Shown: positions 44,514 to 54,359, counted from the first letter of the stretch. The stretch is 64,000 nucleotides of DNA from JAMZMI01 sp039970095 (GCA_039970095.1 JBDVMP010000029.1:1-64000), one strand, 5' to 3'. Translations and numbers: made by a program. Notes: a model not told the origin generated them from the sequence alone.

Positions 44514-47236
44514 TAATCCGTACTTCTACCACAGGCGTCAACCATAGACGCAAGGCTTTCATTAAAACTATCAGCCTCTAAAAGCTTCTCCACACTGATG
44601 TGCAAACGGTACTTCCAATAGTGAGGTATGATTGCTGGCACATTGATTCTTTCCTCCATACAATTATCTCTTTTGAGCTCATCACTCATAGCCAGTATAT
44701 CCTGGATAGGAAAAACAGCCAACATGGCCGGAGAGTACAGGTGCTGTCTGATGATAGGGAGCACTACCCATGACTCGCATTGTTCAGGAGCCTCCCCAAA
44801 AAAACCTAGAATCTCATTATAAAACCTTTGAGAAGCATCCCGATCCTCGAGCCACCATTCGCGGAGATTGGATACATCATGACTACCTGTAGTGGTCACG
44901 TATGAGTAAGGCACATCCGATGGATGCCAAAAACCTCTATCATCATTCGTCATGCGCTGAACCGCCAGGCTCAATATCTGCAACTCATTCATAACCCCAG
45001 GTACACACGCCGGTACCATTCCCAAATCTTCACCACATATCAACATGTCCGTGGCATCTTTGAGCATAGGCAGTTTTTGCATAGCACTGTCCTTCCAGAA
45101 GTCGTTGTGTCTATGATAAAAATAATGATTGTAAAGTCTGTCAAGTTTTTGTTTTTGATCCTCTGACAACCATTGATATGAGTAGGTCGAGTGCATCCCA
45201 ATTCGCGGGTTATAACAGCCATTAGAATCAGGTGCTTCGATGAAAATAACCTCCGCCGGAAGACGATAAATCTGGTGTCTTAAATGCTCATAAAATTCTG
45301 CTTTTTCCGGGTACATTTTCACTTGTGCATCCAGGTGGTTTTTGATCTTTCTTTCGGCATCAAACTCCTCCTTCAAATTCATCATTCCAGGATGCTTTTC
45401 GTCGAGAAAATTCTGAAAAACAAACTCCGCATTCGAGCCAAAAATATCATGGATAATTTGTGCTGGCAGAAAAGGTTTGCACATCCTGTCATAATCAAAA
45501 TGAATCCCATTGGCTTCCAGCTCTGACACATGAAAAGGAAGGGCCGGATTGAACCTACCCATAATACCTTCTACTGCCTCTGGTGGCATCTCCCATATCC
45601 TAAAAAAACCAAGTATATGATCGATTCGAAATACATCAAAATACTCTGCCATTTTGATCATCCTACTTTTCCACCAGGAGTAATTTTCAGCAGCCATGGC
45701 CTCCCAGTTGTAGGTGGGGAATCCCCAGTTCTGACCAGTAACAGAGAAGTCATCGGGGGGAGCACCGGCTTGGTTTTCCATGTGAAAAAGATGAGGCCAT
45801 CTCCATGCATCTACACTATGTCTGAAAATACCAATTGGAATATCTCCTTTTAAAACCACCCCTTGTTCCCGGGCATATTCGGTTGCGTCTTTGAGTTGTT
45901 TATCCAGATGAAATTGGATGTAATAATGCACCGCAATATCATCGTAGTGAGGTTGATCTGGTGCCGCAAAAGCCAACAGCTCTTCGTCTGACATCAGTGC
46001 CTCATCACCCCATTGCGAAAAGTCGGGCGTACCATGTTTATCGCGTAAAAAAGAAAAAACCGCATAAGCGATTATCCAACTTTTATTTTGCTTTATGAAT
46101 GAACTTAACTCTCTAGAATTCAGAAACTTTAACTTATTATCATCAAAGCTATACTTAAAGAATTTTGACTTTAATTTCATTACAGCTTCATAATCAACTT
46201 CCGGAAGAGCATTCAATCGTTGAGCTTCGATATTGAGCTCCTGACTGAGTTTCTTATCCTTCAATTGGCCCATTGCTTTCATGCTGGCATACATAGGATG
46301 AAGGGCGTGAACCGAGATGGCAGCATAGGGATACGAGTCCACCCAGGTATGGGATGCTACGGTATCATTGACAGGTAAAATCTGGAGTACTTTCATACCG
46401 GTCTTCGCAGACCAGTCAATCATTTTTTTGATATCAGGAAACTCTCCTACCCCTGCTCCATCTTCAGTACGAATCGAGAATACAGGTATAGCCGTACCTG
46501 CTGCTTTCCACCCCCCGTCGGGATATGCAAAATATTCATCCGATCGGATTATTAAGCCTTCCTGAGAGAGCACCTCATCCGCACGCAAAACTCTATTCTC
46601 ATTTTGATCCCATATAACTATACTATTCATTTCATTATCAACAATTACGTACTTGTATTCTAGTTTCTCTGGAAGGGATTTGACCTCTACATCAACAGAC
46701 CAAATTGGATAATCTGAACCATCCATCACCACCACTTTTTCAGGATCCCAAGCCCCTAAAAACTTCTCAGAACCCAGCACGCCAACGCTATAGTTTTTAC
46801 CTACTCTGGGTGCTCTGATTTGAAAACGGATCACTGAACTTCCAGCCTTGATTTTTAAAGTTTTTTGTTTGGTTTTTTTAACCTTCTCGCGCTTGAAAAA
46901 TGACTTGTAAAATGGCGAACTAAACAAGTTGTTTTCGGGGGAATCTGTATACCTCCAGGTATCAATAATTTCGACATCACTAGTCGCCATTAAAGCGTGA
47001 GTTCTATTAGCCCCAAATTCCTTCAGAACTGCGCCATGTTCATCTTTAATCAGGTATTTATAATCTAATGGTTTCTCCGTCTTAATTTTAAACTTCACTT
47101 CCCAGATATCGATATCTACACAAGACAACTTCACTGCCTTGTCCGCGTCCCACTGACCAAGTTCTTTTGCGCCTCCCGAAACATACACTTCCTGTCCCCA
47201 GACGGTATGGGCATTCACCCGAAATCTTATATTCAT
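44510..47236 (-). CDS. malQ: 4-alpha-glucanotransferase, DPE2 type with two CBM20 domains
   Basis: This 908-residue GH77 amylomaltase has two starch-binding CBM20 modules at residues about 1-100 (VYVSGGAKELGQWDADKA) and 125-235 (VGVLGSEKFLGAWDPEKV). The catalytic domain has the nucleophile Asp in FRIDHILGFFRIWE, the acid Glu in CGEDLGMVP and the stabilising Asp in TTGSHDVSNLREWW. An inserted segment of over 100 residues splits the catalytic part, as in plant cytosolic DPE2. There is no signal peptide, so it acts in the cytosol, moving glucosyl units between maltose and larger glucans. It overlaps the upstream transporter gene by four bases (ATGA). Confidence 0.93.
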   Translation of the reverse strand: MNIRFRVNAHTVWGQEVYVSGGAKELGQWDADKAVKLSCVDIDIWEVKFKIKTEKPLDYKYLIKDEHGAVLKEFGANRTHALMATSDVEIIDTWRYTDSPENNLFSSPFYKSFFKREKVKKTKQKTLKIKAGSSVIRFQIRAPRVGKNYSVGVLGSEKFLGAWDPEKVVVMDGSDYPIWSVDVEVKSLPEKLEYKYVIVDNEMNSIVIWDQNENRVLRADEVLSQEGLIIRSDEYFAYPDGGWKAAGTAIPVFSIRTEDGAGVGEFPDIKKMIDWSAKTGMKVLQILPVNDTVASHTWVDSYPYAAISVHALHPMYASMKAMGQLKDKKLSQELNIEAQRLNALPEVDYEAVMKLKSKFFKYSFDDNKLKFLNSRELSSFIKQNKSWIIAYAVFSFLRDKHGTPDFSQWGDEALMSDEELLAFAAPDQPHYDDIAVHYYIQFHLDKQLKDATEYAREQGVVLKGDIPIGIFRHSVDAWRWPHLFHMENQAGAPPDDFSVTGQNWGFPTYNWEAMAAENYSWWKSRMIKMAEYFDVFRIDHILGFFRIWEMPPEAVEGIMGRFNPALPFHVSELEANGIHFDYDRMCKPFLPAQIIHDIFGSNAEFVFQNFLDEKHPGMMNLKEEFDAERKIKNHLDAQVKMYPEKAEFYEHLRHQIYRLPAEVIFIEAPDSNGCYNPRIGMHSTYSYQWLSEDQKQKLDRLYNHYFYHRHNDFWKDSAMQKLPMLKDATDMLICGEDLGMVPACVPGVMNELQILSLAVQRMTNDDRGFWHPSDVPYSYVTTTGSHDVSNLREWWLEDRDASQRFYNEILGFFGEAPEQCESWVVLPIIRQHLYSPAMLAVFPIQDILAMSDELKRDNCMEERINVPAIIPHYWKYRLHISVEKLLEADSFNESLASMVDACGRSTDY

Positions 47237-48567
47237 ACTTTTACTACTTCGTCTTTATCATCCACAAATCTCACGCAAATAGCCGCTATCAAAAAGGATA
47301 TACCTGCAATCAATAGCGCATAAATCGCATGTGAGTCAAACACTCTTTTGATCAAAGACCCGCCGATAACTCCATTTACTATTTGTGGAATCACTATGAA
47401 AAAATTGAAAATCCCCATGTATATACCCATCTTCTTTGCCGGGATAGCCCCGGCCAAAATAGCGTAAGGCACAGACAATATACTAGCCCATGCAAACCCC
47501 ACACATACCATAGACATAAGCAACCAATAAGGGTCTTTAATAAAATAGATAGAAAGAAATCCTACTGCACCAACCAACAGTGCCAGAGCATGCGTGCGCT
47601 TTCTTCCTATTTTAGCCGCAATACTTGGCAAAAGCATGGCGAAAAGAGCTGATACTGCATTGTATACGGTGAACATCACCCCTACCCAGTTGCCCGCATC
47701 GTTATAAGCCTCCGATGATGAGTCTCCTATTGCAGTACCATATACATGCTGAGCAATAGCAGGTGTGGTAAAAACCCACATAGAAAAAAGCCCAAACCAA
47801 CTAAAAAACTGTACAAGCCCGAGCTGTTTCATTGTTTTTGGCATAGCTGCAAAATCGGAGAATACATTCATCAGACTTCCCTCCTCCTCATCAGGATCGT
47901 CTCCGTTGTACCCAGCCAAATCTTCAGGTGAGTATTCTTTGGTTTTGGCTACTGTCCAGATTATGGTGGTAATGAAAATAACTGCACCAACATAAAAGCT
48001 GAAAATCACATTATCCGGGACCTCTCCTTCCGGAGCGACCTTTGATACTCCAACCCATTCGGCCAGAATATATGGAAGAAATGAGCCCACAACAGCACCA
48101 ATACCTATCAGTGTCGCCTGGACAGAAAACCCGGCCGTTCGTTGCTCTGATGGCAGCATATCTCCTACAAGCGCTCTGAACGGCTCCATGGAAATGTTGA
48201 TTGAAGCATCCATGATCATAAGCATACCAGCCCCCACGAACATCGGAGGGATAACAGACGCCAATGCTCCAGAATTTGGCATCAGACACAGAGCTATTGA
48301 AGCCATCACTGCTCCAATTAAAAAATAAGGTTTCCGCCTGCCCCACTTGCTCCAGGTCCTGTCGCTATAGTGACCGATGATAGGCTGAACCACAAGTCCT
48401 GTGACGGGTGCCGCCAGCCAAAACCAGGAAAGGTGTTCCACGTCAGCTCCAAAATTCTGAAGTATTCTGCTGGCATTTGCATTTTGCAAAGCAAAACCAA
48501 ATTGGATACCAAGAAAGCCCATGCTCATGTTCCAGATTTGAGCTACAGATAATGCAGGTTTTTTCAT
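47233..48567 (-). CDS. MFS sugar transporter, SLC45/GPH type
   Basis: This 444-residue inner-membrane transporter has about 12 helices. The start MSMGFLGIQFGFALQNANASRI and the loop 2-3 motif SDRTWSKWGRRKPYFL identify the sucrose/maltose (SLC45-like) branch. A cytoplasmic loop rich in Asp/Glu (NGDDPDEEEGSL) joins the two halves. Its gene overlaps malQ by an ATGA junction, so transport and cytosolic processing are coupled. Maltose or short maltodextrins are the likely cargo. Confidence 0.9.
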   Translation of the reverse strand: MKKPALSVAQIWNMSMGFLGIQFGFALQNANASRILQNFGADVEHLSWFWLAAPVTGLVVQPIIGHYSDRTWSKWGRRKPYFLIGAVMASIALCLMPNSGALASVIPPMFVGAGMLMIMDASINISMEPFRALVGDMLPSEQRTAGFSVQATLIGIGAVVGSFLPYILAEWVGVSKVAPEGEVPDNVIFSFYVGAVIFITTIIWTVAKTKEYSPEDLAGYNGDDPDEEEGSLMNVFSDFAAMPKTMKQLGLVQFFSWFGLFSMWVFTTPAIAQHVYGTAIGDSSSEAYNDAGNWVGVMFTVYNAVSALFAMLLPSIAAKIGRKRTHALALLVGAVGFLSIYFIKDPYWLLMSMVCVGFAWASILSVPYAILAGAIPAKKMGIYMGIFNFFIVIPQIVNGVIGGSLIKRVFDSHAIYALLIAGISFLIAAICVRFVDDKDEVVKV

Positions 48568-48781
48568 TTCATTTTCAGGTTAGGTTCTTTTTGGGTAAAA
48601 CCGAGAAGTTCAGATTTGTTTCCAAAATTTTATACAAACGATTTAAATCAACTCAGTGGCCTATTCATCCACAATTCTCAAAGAAATCGGTTCCTTAGGC
48701 TGTTAAAATAGATAATTCACAGTAAAACAAGGTTAGTTTTAATAGAATCTCAATCCGTATGAATCGTAAAAAGGATAGTCT

Positions 48782-48789
48782 TATATTTG
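48782..48789 (+). promoter_or_regulatory. Candidate -7 box for the fba-amylase operon
   Basis: TATATTTG matches TAnnTTTG exactly, 30 bases before the fba ATG. No clear TTG lies at the expected distance. Confidence 0.3.
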
Positions 48790-48819
48790 CCAAAAACTAA
48801 AAATCCTAAATACCAAGGT

Positions 48820-49884
48820 ATGAAATTCAGACCAGGAGTACTTACGGGTCAGGAAGCCACCGACCTACTCAATTACGCTAATGAAAACAACTTTGCACTG
48901 CCTGCAGTCAACACCATTGGCACCAATACAATAAACGGGGTTCTGGAAACAGCCAGAGATTTAAAAGCACCTGTTATCGTTCAATTTTCTAACGGAGGAG
49001 CCGCGTTTATTGCTGGTAAGGCCCTTAGCAATGCCGGACAAGCTGCAGCTGTAGCCGGAGCTGTTTCTGGAGCACAGCACGTGCACCAAATGGCGGAAAA
49101 ATACGGTGTATCTGTAATCCTACACACCGACCATGCAGCAAAGAAACTTTTGCCCTGGATTGACGGAATGATTTCTGCCAACGAAGAACATTTTGAAAAA
49201 ACCGGATCTCCGCTTTTCAGTTCTCACATGATTGACCTTTCGGAGGAACCTCTTGAAGAAAATATCGAGACTTGTAAAAAGTATTTCGAGAGAATGTCCA
49301 AAATGGGTATGACTTTGGAAATCGAACTTGGCGTAACCGGAGGTGAAGAAGATGGAGTAGATAACACTGATATAGACAGCTCTAAGCTATACACCCAGCC
49401 TGAAGAAGTTGCTTATGCGTACGAAGAGCTGAAGAAAATCAGCCCTAACTTCACCATTGCGGCGGCTTTTGGGAATGTGCACGGTGTATATAAGCCTGGT
49501 AATGTTAAGCTTACTCCTAAGATTTTGAAAAACTCTCAGGATTACATTCAAGAGAAGTTTGGTACTGGTAAAAACCCAGTAAACTTTGTATTCCATGGTG
49601 GATCAGGTTCCTCTAGAGAAGAAATCAGAGAAGCAATAGAATATGGTGCTATCAAAATGAATATCGACACTGATACTCAGTGGGCATTCTGGGATGGTAT
49701 CCGAGCTTATTACGCTGCAAAAGAAGGGTACCTGCAAGGTCAAATCGGAAACCCTGAGGGTGACGACAGTCCAAATAAGAAATTTTACGACCCGCGTGTT
49801 TGGCTAAGAGAGGCTGAGAAAAGCTTCATAGAAAGACTTAAGGTTGCATTCGAAGATTTGAACAATATCAATACAAATGCTTAA
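48820..49884 (+). CDS. fbaA: Fructose-bisphosphate aldolase, class II
   Basis: This 354-residue zinc aldolase of glycolysis and gluconeogenesis belongs to the FbaA (class IIA) type. The start KPGV-like segment FRPGVLTGQEATDLLNYANE is followed by the substrate loop VQFSNGGAAFIAGK. The active-site Asp and zinc histidine are in VILHTDHAAKK. Further zinc ligands are in AAFGNVHGVYKPG and FVFHGGSGS, and the end NIDTDTQWAFW is typical. The ATG at 48820 is used; an in-frame TTG at 48787 overlaps the promoter box. The following amylase gene overlaps its last eight bases. Confidence 0.95.
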   Translation: MKFRPGVLTGQEATDLLNYANENNFALPAVNTIGTNTINGVLETARDLKAPVIVQFSNGGAAFIAGKALSNAGQAAAVAGAVSGAQHVHQMAEKYGVSVILHTDHAAKKLLPWIDGMISANEEHFEKTGSPLFSSHMIDLSEEPLEENIETCKKYFERMSKMGMTLEIELGVTGGEEDGVDNTDIDSSKLYTQPEEVAYAYEELKKISPNFTIAAAFGNVHGVYKPGNVKLTPKILKNSQDYIQEKFGTGKNPVNFVFHGGSGSSREEIREAIEYGAIKMNIDTDTQWAFWDGIRAYYAAKEGYLQGQIGNPEGDDSPNKKFYDPRVWLREAEKSFIERLKVAFEDLNNINTNA

Positions 49885-51718
49885 AAGCAAAACATTCATA
49901 CAAACGGCCCTGATATTTATTATCGGGGCTTTTTGGTTGGTGCAATGCCAACCAAAACAAGCCCCAGAAGAACAAAGTAACTCAGCCCAAACAATGAACA
50001 CCCGACCGATCATATATCAGGTATTTACACGTCTATTTGGCAACACAAATACCACCAATAAAATATGGGGTTCGGTTGAGGAAAACGGCGTGGGTAAGTT
50101 CAACGACTTCTCTGACAAAGCGCTGAAAGAAATCAACAGCATGGGCGTCACGCACATGTGGTACACGGGGGTGATCGAGCACGCTGTACTTACCGATTAC
50201 ACTGAGTATGGTATTCCTCTGGATGATGCAGATGTGGTAAAAGGGCGCGCAGGTTCACCATACGCGATCAAGGACTATTATGACGTCAATCCGGATCTTG
50301 CAGAAAATGTCAATCAGAGAATGGAGGAATTTGAGTCGCTGGTTGAGCGCACTCATAAAGCCGGCATGAAGGTTTTAATCGATTTTGTTCCCAACCATGT
50401 GGCTAGAAATTATGCCTCCAACGTAAAACCAAAAGGTGTTGTTGATCTCGGTGAAAACGACGACACAGGCATGGCCTTCTCCCCAAATAATAACTTCTAT
50501 TATATCCCGGGCGAAGCATTTGTGGTTCCTGAAGAATACGAGGCATCATCCGATTTTGAGTTTCCAAACAAAGATGGTTTTTATCGTGAGCGCCCAGCCA
50601 AAGCCACAGGAAACGATGTGTTCTCAGCGAAACCTTCTCTATACGATTGGTTTGAAACAGTAAAACTGAACTACGGAGTTGATTATGAAAATGATCGAGC
50701 CACGCATTTTGATCCGATCCCGGACACATGGCTCAAAATGAAAAATATACTGCTCTTCTGGGCTTCAAAAGACATTGACGGTTTTCGCTGCGACATGGCC
50801 GAAATGGTGCCCGTAGAATTTTGGGACTGGGCCATCAAAGAAGTTAAAGCTGAGTATCCGGACATTACTTTCACCGCAGAGATATACAACCCAAATGCCT
50901 ACCGTGACTACATCTTCACGGGTGGGTTTGATTATCTCTATGACAAAGTGGAGATGTACGACACCTTGAAACATATCATTCAAGGGCATGCATCTACAGA
51001 CGATATCACTACCATCTGGCAAAGACAGGATGGAATAAGCGCTAACATGCTGAGATTCCTGGAAAATCATGACGAGCAGCGAATCGCTTCGCCGTATTTT
51101 GCCGGGGATATGAATAAAGGGATTCCAATGATGGCAGTATCTGCGTTCATGCACAAAGGCCCTGTTATGCTCTATTTTGGACAGGAAGTAGGAGAACCAG
51201 GCGAAGGCGAAAGCGGCTTTGCAGGAGACGATGGGCGAACCACCATATTTGATTACTGGAGTGTGACGCAGCACCTAAAATGGGTAAACAAAGGCAAATT
51301 TGACGGAGGTGGATTATCCGACGATCAAAAAGCACTGAGATCGGCATATATCACAATCATGAAGGCATGCAACGACAAGGCAGCCCTACGAGATGGCGAA
51401 TTTTACGATCTGCATTATTACAACAGAAACGAAGACTATACTGGCTACTCAAACAAAATTTACACTTTTGTGCGGCACACGGCAGATCAGGTTTTGCTCG
51501 TTGCAGTGAATTTCGACGAGAGTGAGCAACAGGCCAAAATCAAGATTCCTGAGCCCGCGTGGCTAACATTTGGTATTGCTTCAGATAAAGTAAGCGCTAA
51601 AGGAAACAATGAGTTTTCATTCACCAGATCCAGCACTACAGGTTACAGCGATGAGAGCGAGCTTAGCCTGGCAATTCCAGGTATGTCTTATGTGATTTTG
51701 GAGTTGAATGAGAAATGA
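49877..51718 (+). CDS. GH13 alpha-amylase family lipoprotein
   Basis: This 613-residue protein has a lipoprotein signal (FIIGAFWLVQC, Cys near residue 24). A GH13 barrel follows: region I VLIDFVPNHVARN, region II DGFRCDMAEMVP (nucleophile Asp), region III FTAEIYN (acid Glu) and region IV FLENHDEQR (Asp). An inserted B domain near residues 180-260 and a C-terminal beta domain complete it. The catalytic set is whole, so it should cleave alpha-glucans at the cell surface or in the periplasm. The ATG lies inside the last codons of fba, which suggests translational coupling. Confidence 0.92.
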   Translation: MLKSKTFIQTALIFIIGAFWLVQCQPKQAPEEQSNSAQTMNTRPIIYQVFTRLFGNTNTTNKIWGSVEENGVGKFNDFSDKALKEINSMGVTHMWYTGVIEHAVLTDYTEYGIPLDDADVVKGRAGSPYAIKDYYDVNPDLAENVNQRMEEFESLVERTHKAGMKVLIDFVPNHVARNYASNVKPKGVVDLGENDDTGMAFSPNNNFYYIPGEAFVVPEEYEASSDFEFPNKDGFYRERPAKATGNDVFSAKPSLYDWFETVKLNYGVDYENDRATHFDPIPDTWLKMKNILLFWASKDIDGFRCDMAEMVPVEFWDWAIKEVKAEYPDITFTAEIYNPNAYRDYIFTGGFDYLYDKVEMYDTLKHIIQGHASTDDITTIWQRQDGISANMLRFLENHDEQRIASPYFAGDMNKGIPMMAVSAFMHKGPVMLYFGQEVGEPGEGESGFAGDDGRTTIFDYWSVTQHLKWVNKGKFDGGGLSDDQKALRSAYITIMKACNDKAALRDGEFYDLHYYNRNEDYTGYSNKIYTFVRHTADQVLLVAVNFDESEQQAKIKIPEPAWLTFGIASDKVSAKGNNEFSFTRSSTTGYSDESELSLAIPGMSYVILELNEK

Positions 51719-51745
51719 GCCTTGCACTAAAACCAACTGATATCC

Positions 51746-53335
51746 ATGAGAGCCTTCACCCCAATTATTGCCCTCGCGTTAGTATTTAGTTGTTCTGTGA
51801 AAAAACCAATAGAAACAACTCAAGAGGCACCCACAAGATGGCCACAAGCAGTGACCTATGAGATTTTTGTGCAGTCCTTTGCTGACTCCAACGGTGATGG
51901 TATTGGCGACCTCAACGGACTCACATCCAAACTGGACTACATCGCTGACCTTGGCGTGGAAGCCATTTGGCTGATGCCCATCAGTCCATCTCCCTCCTAT
52001 CACAAATATGATGTATCGGACTATCGCGGTATTCACCCCGACTATGGCACCATGGCAGATTTCAAAAACCTGCTCGAAGAAGCGCACAGACGAGACCTCA
52101 AGATTATCGTTGATTTGGTCATCAATCACTGCTCTAGCGAACACCCCTGGTTTCAGGCCGCATTGTCTGGCGACAAGGAGTATCGCGACTTCTTCATTTG
52201 GTCCACCATGGAAGAGATAGAGGCAGAAGGTAACCTGATCAAAGAAGCAACCGGAGACAGTGATAATATCAATCAATGGAATGAAGTAGAAGGCCAGGAC
52301 GAACTCTTCTTCTCCTTTTTTTGGAAAGGGATGCCAGACCTGAACTATGATAACCCTAAAGTTCGGGAGGCTATCTATGATATTGGCAAATATTGGTTGC
52401 AGGAAATTGGCGTTGACGGCTTTAGGCTCGATGCGGCCAGGCACATCTACCCCGAGCATAGAGCGAAGGACAACCACGCATTCTGGAAGGTATTTAAAAC
52501 CACTATGGAGTCATACAACCCGGATGTATACCTGGTTGGTGAGGTTTGGGGCGATCTGGCCATTCAGGCACCATTTGCTGCTGGTTTCTCTGCACTTTTC
52601 AATTTCGATGTGTCATGTTCGGTATTGGAAACGGTAAAAAACGAGCAGATGGTCAGTGCGGCAATAGCTGGAAGCGCATGGGCCGTGCAGGCAGACCAGT
52701 CGCCTATTGGCCAATATCTGAATGGTGAGAACAGTTTTGCCGAATACAATGCCTCTTTCATCAATACTACTTTCCTCACCAATCACGACCAAAACAGGGT
52801 GATGTCGTTTCTGGAAAATGACGAAATGAAGGCTCGACTTGCTGCTTCTATCTTACTCACCATGCCTGGCAGTCCATATATCTACTATGGTGAAGAGCTT
52901 GGTATGAAAGGTCTAAAACCTGACGAAAACATCAGAGAACCCTTGATCTGGTCGTCAGAAAACGAGGCGAATACCAGCTGGATGAAGGCTGAATACAACC
53001 CGACAGATAAAACCATCTCAGCCGATGATCAAACCAAAGACCCCAACTCTATTCTCAATCATTATCGCAACCTGATAAAACTGAGGCGTTCGAATGAAGT
53101 ACTCACGTATGGAGATATTCAAGCATATAACCTCGATGATGATCAATTGATGGCGTTCACCCGAACCCATGAAGGCAATACACTTCTGGTCATACACAAC
53201 CTATCAGGGGAGACGAAAACGGTACAACCAAACGGTGGCTTTAGTGTCCCATTTTACACGGCTGGTTTGGATTTGGATGAGATTAAAGAGTCTTTTGCAC
53301 TCGAACCTTATTCGAGTATTATTCTATCAAATTAA
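51746..53335 (+). CDS. GH13 alpha-glucosidase/amylase lipoprotein
   Basis: This 529-residue lipoprotein (PIIALALVFSC, Cys16) has a GH13 catalytic domain of the oligo-1,6-glucosidase/alpha-amylase type. It begins with TYEIFVQSFADSNGDGIGDLNG. Region I is IVDLVINHCSSEHPWF, region II is DGFRLDAARHI, region III is YLVGEVWG and region IV is FLTNHDQNR. A calcium-site pattern (DSNGDGIGD) is kept. A short C-terminal domain follows. It lies 27 bases after the first amylase gene and probably completes breakdown of oligosaccharides made by it. Confidence 0.93.
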   Translation: MRAFTPIIALALVFSCSVKKPIETTQEAPTRWPQAVTYEIFVQSFADSNGDGIGDLNGLTSKLDYIADLGVEAIWLMPISPSPSYHKYDVSDYRGIHPDYGTMADFKNLLEEAHRRDLKIIVDLVINHCSSEHPWFQAALSGDKEYRDFFIWSTMEEIEAEGNLIKEATGDSDNINQWNEVEGQDELFFSFFWKGMPDLNYDNPKVREAIYDIGKYWLQEIGVDGFRLDAARHIYPEHRAKDNHAFWKVFKTTMESYNPDVYLVGEVWGDLAIQAPFAAGFSALFNFDVSCSVLETVKNEQMVSAAIAGSAWAVQADQSPIGQYLNGENSFAEYNASFINTTFLTNHDQNRVMSFLENDEMKARLAASILLTMPGSPYIYYGEELGMKGLKPDENIREPLIWSSENEANTSWMKAEYNPTDKTISADDQTKDPNSILNHYRNLIKLRRSNEVLTYGDIQAYNLDDDQLMAFTRTHEGNTLLVIHNLSGETKTVQPNGGFSVPFYTAGLDLDEIKESFALEPYSSIILSN

Positions 53336-53343
53336 AACACCCC

Positions 53344-54231
53344 ATGAAGAAAATTACTGTAATCGGATCCGGCACAATGGGCAATGGCATTGCTCACGTT
53401 TTCGCTCAATATGGCAACAAAGTCAACCTGATTGACATCAACGAAGCGGCCCTTGAAAAGGCCCTGAAGACGATCGAAAAAAACCTGGACAGACAAGTAA
53501 GTAAGGAAAAAATCACTGAAGCTGACAAACAAACAGCATTATCTAATATCTCCACCGGAACCGACCTCATTGCCGGAGTGAGCGATGCTGATCTGGTTGT
53601 GGAAGCAGCCAGCGAAAATTTTGAAATCAAAAAGCAAATTTTTCAGACCGTTGATGGAGCTGCTCCGGAAAAAACCATTTTGGCAACCAATACATCATCT
53701 ATTTCTATCACAAAGATTGCAGCCGAAACAAAAAGACCAGAAAAGGTGATCGGAATGCATTTTATGAACCCCGTACCAGTAATGAAGCTGGTAGAGGTGA
53801 TTAAGGGCTATGCTACCTCACAAGATACCACCGATACGGTGATGCAGATGAGTAAAAGCTTGGGTAAAGTGCCTGTAGAAGTAAACGACTATCCCGGATT
53901 TGTTGCCAACCGCATATTGATGCCCATGATCAACGAGGCGATCTACTCGCTGTATGAAGGTGTGGCCGGAGTAGATGAAATAGATACAGTAATGAAACTG
54001 GGCATGGCGCACCCAATGGGGCCACTACAGCTTGCCGACTATATTGGGCTGGATGTGTGCCTGGCAATTATGAATGTGCTTTATGATGGCTTTGGCAATT
54101 CAAAATATGCTCCTTGCCCCCTACTTGTCAATATGGTGACGGCTGGATTTAAAGGAGTGAAAACAGGTGAAGGCTTTTACAAATACACTCCGGGATCGAA
54201 AGACCTGGTAGTGAGTGAGAGGTTTGGGTAG
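53344..54231 (+). CDS. 3-hydroxybutyryl-CoA dehydrogenase
   Basis: This 295-residue enzyme has an N-terminal NAD-binding motif VIGSGTMGNGIAHVFA, followed by the catalytic region ASENFEIKKQIF, NTSSISITKIA and the substrate strand VIGMHFMNPVPVMKLVEVI. The C-terminal helical domain has DYPGFVANRILMPMINEAI and AHPMGPLQLADYIGLDVCL. It oxidises or reduces 3-hydroxyacyl-CoA, with short chains preferred in this single-domain group. It follows the amylase gene by eight bases, which places it in the same transcript, though the functions differ. Confidence 0.93.
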   Translation: MKKITVIGSGTMGNGIAHVFAQYGNKVNLIDINEAALEKALKTIEKNLDRQVSKEKITEADKQTALSNISTGTDLIAGVSDADLVVEAASENFEIKKQIFQTVDGAAPEKTILATNTSSISITKIAAETKRPEKVIGMHFMNPVPVMKLVEVIKGYATSQDTTDTVMQMSKSLGKVPVEVNDYPGFVANRILMPMINEAIYSLYEGVAGVDEIDTVMKLGMAHPMGPLQLADYIGLDVCLAIMNVLYDGFGNSKYAPCPLLVNMVTAGFKGVKTGEGFYKYTPGSKDLVVSERFG

Positions 54232-54280
54232 TTATGATCATCACTCCCTTCGCTAGTGTCATATCAGGTCACTATTTATG

Positions 54281-54312
54281 AGATGCCTGTCTTCACAGGC
54301 ATGACGGAAATT
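54281..54312. repeat. REP-like palindrome
   Basis: ATGCCTGT (54283-54290) and ACAGGCAT (54295-54302) form a perfect 8-base-pair stem with loop cttc, flanked by ag and gacgg. The layout agatgcctg...caggcatgacgg resembles small dispersed palindromes common in Bacteroidota genomes. There is no T run, so it is a poor terminator by itself. It lies between the convergent dehydrogenase and hutG genes. No second copy was seen in this window. Confidence 0.45.
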
Positions 54313-54359
54313 AAAGAAATTGCCTTGACAGTAATCACAAATCCGTGTCAGGTAGTAAC

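Noticed and set aside
45284..45526. Short plus-strand frames inside malQ
   Set aside because: They are antisense to the GH77 gene and carry no recognisable features.
51779..52477. A 232-codon open frame on the minus strand
   Set aside because: It is antisense to the second GH13 gene, whose four catalytic regions are all in the other frame.
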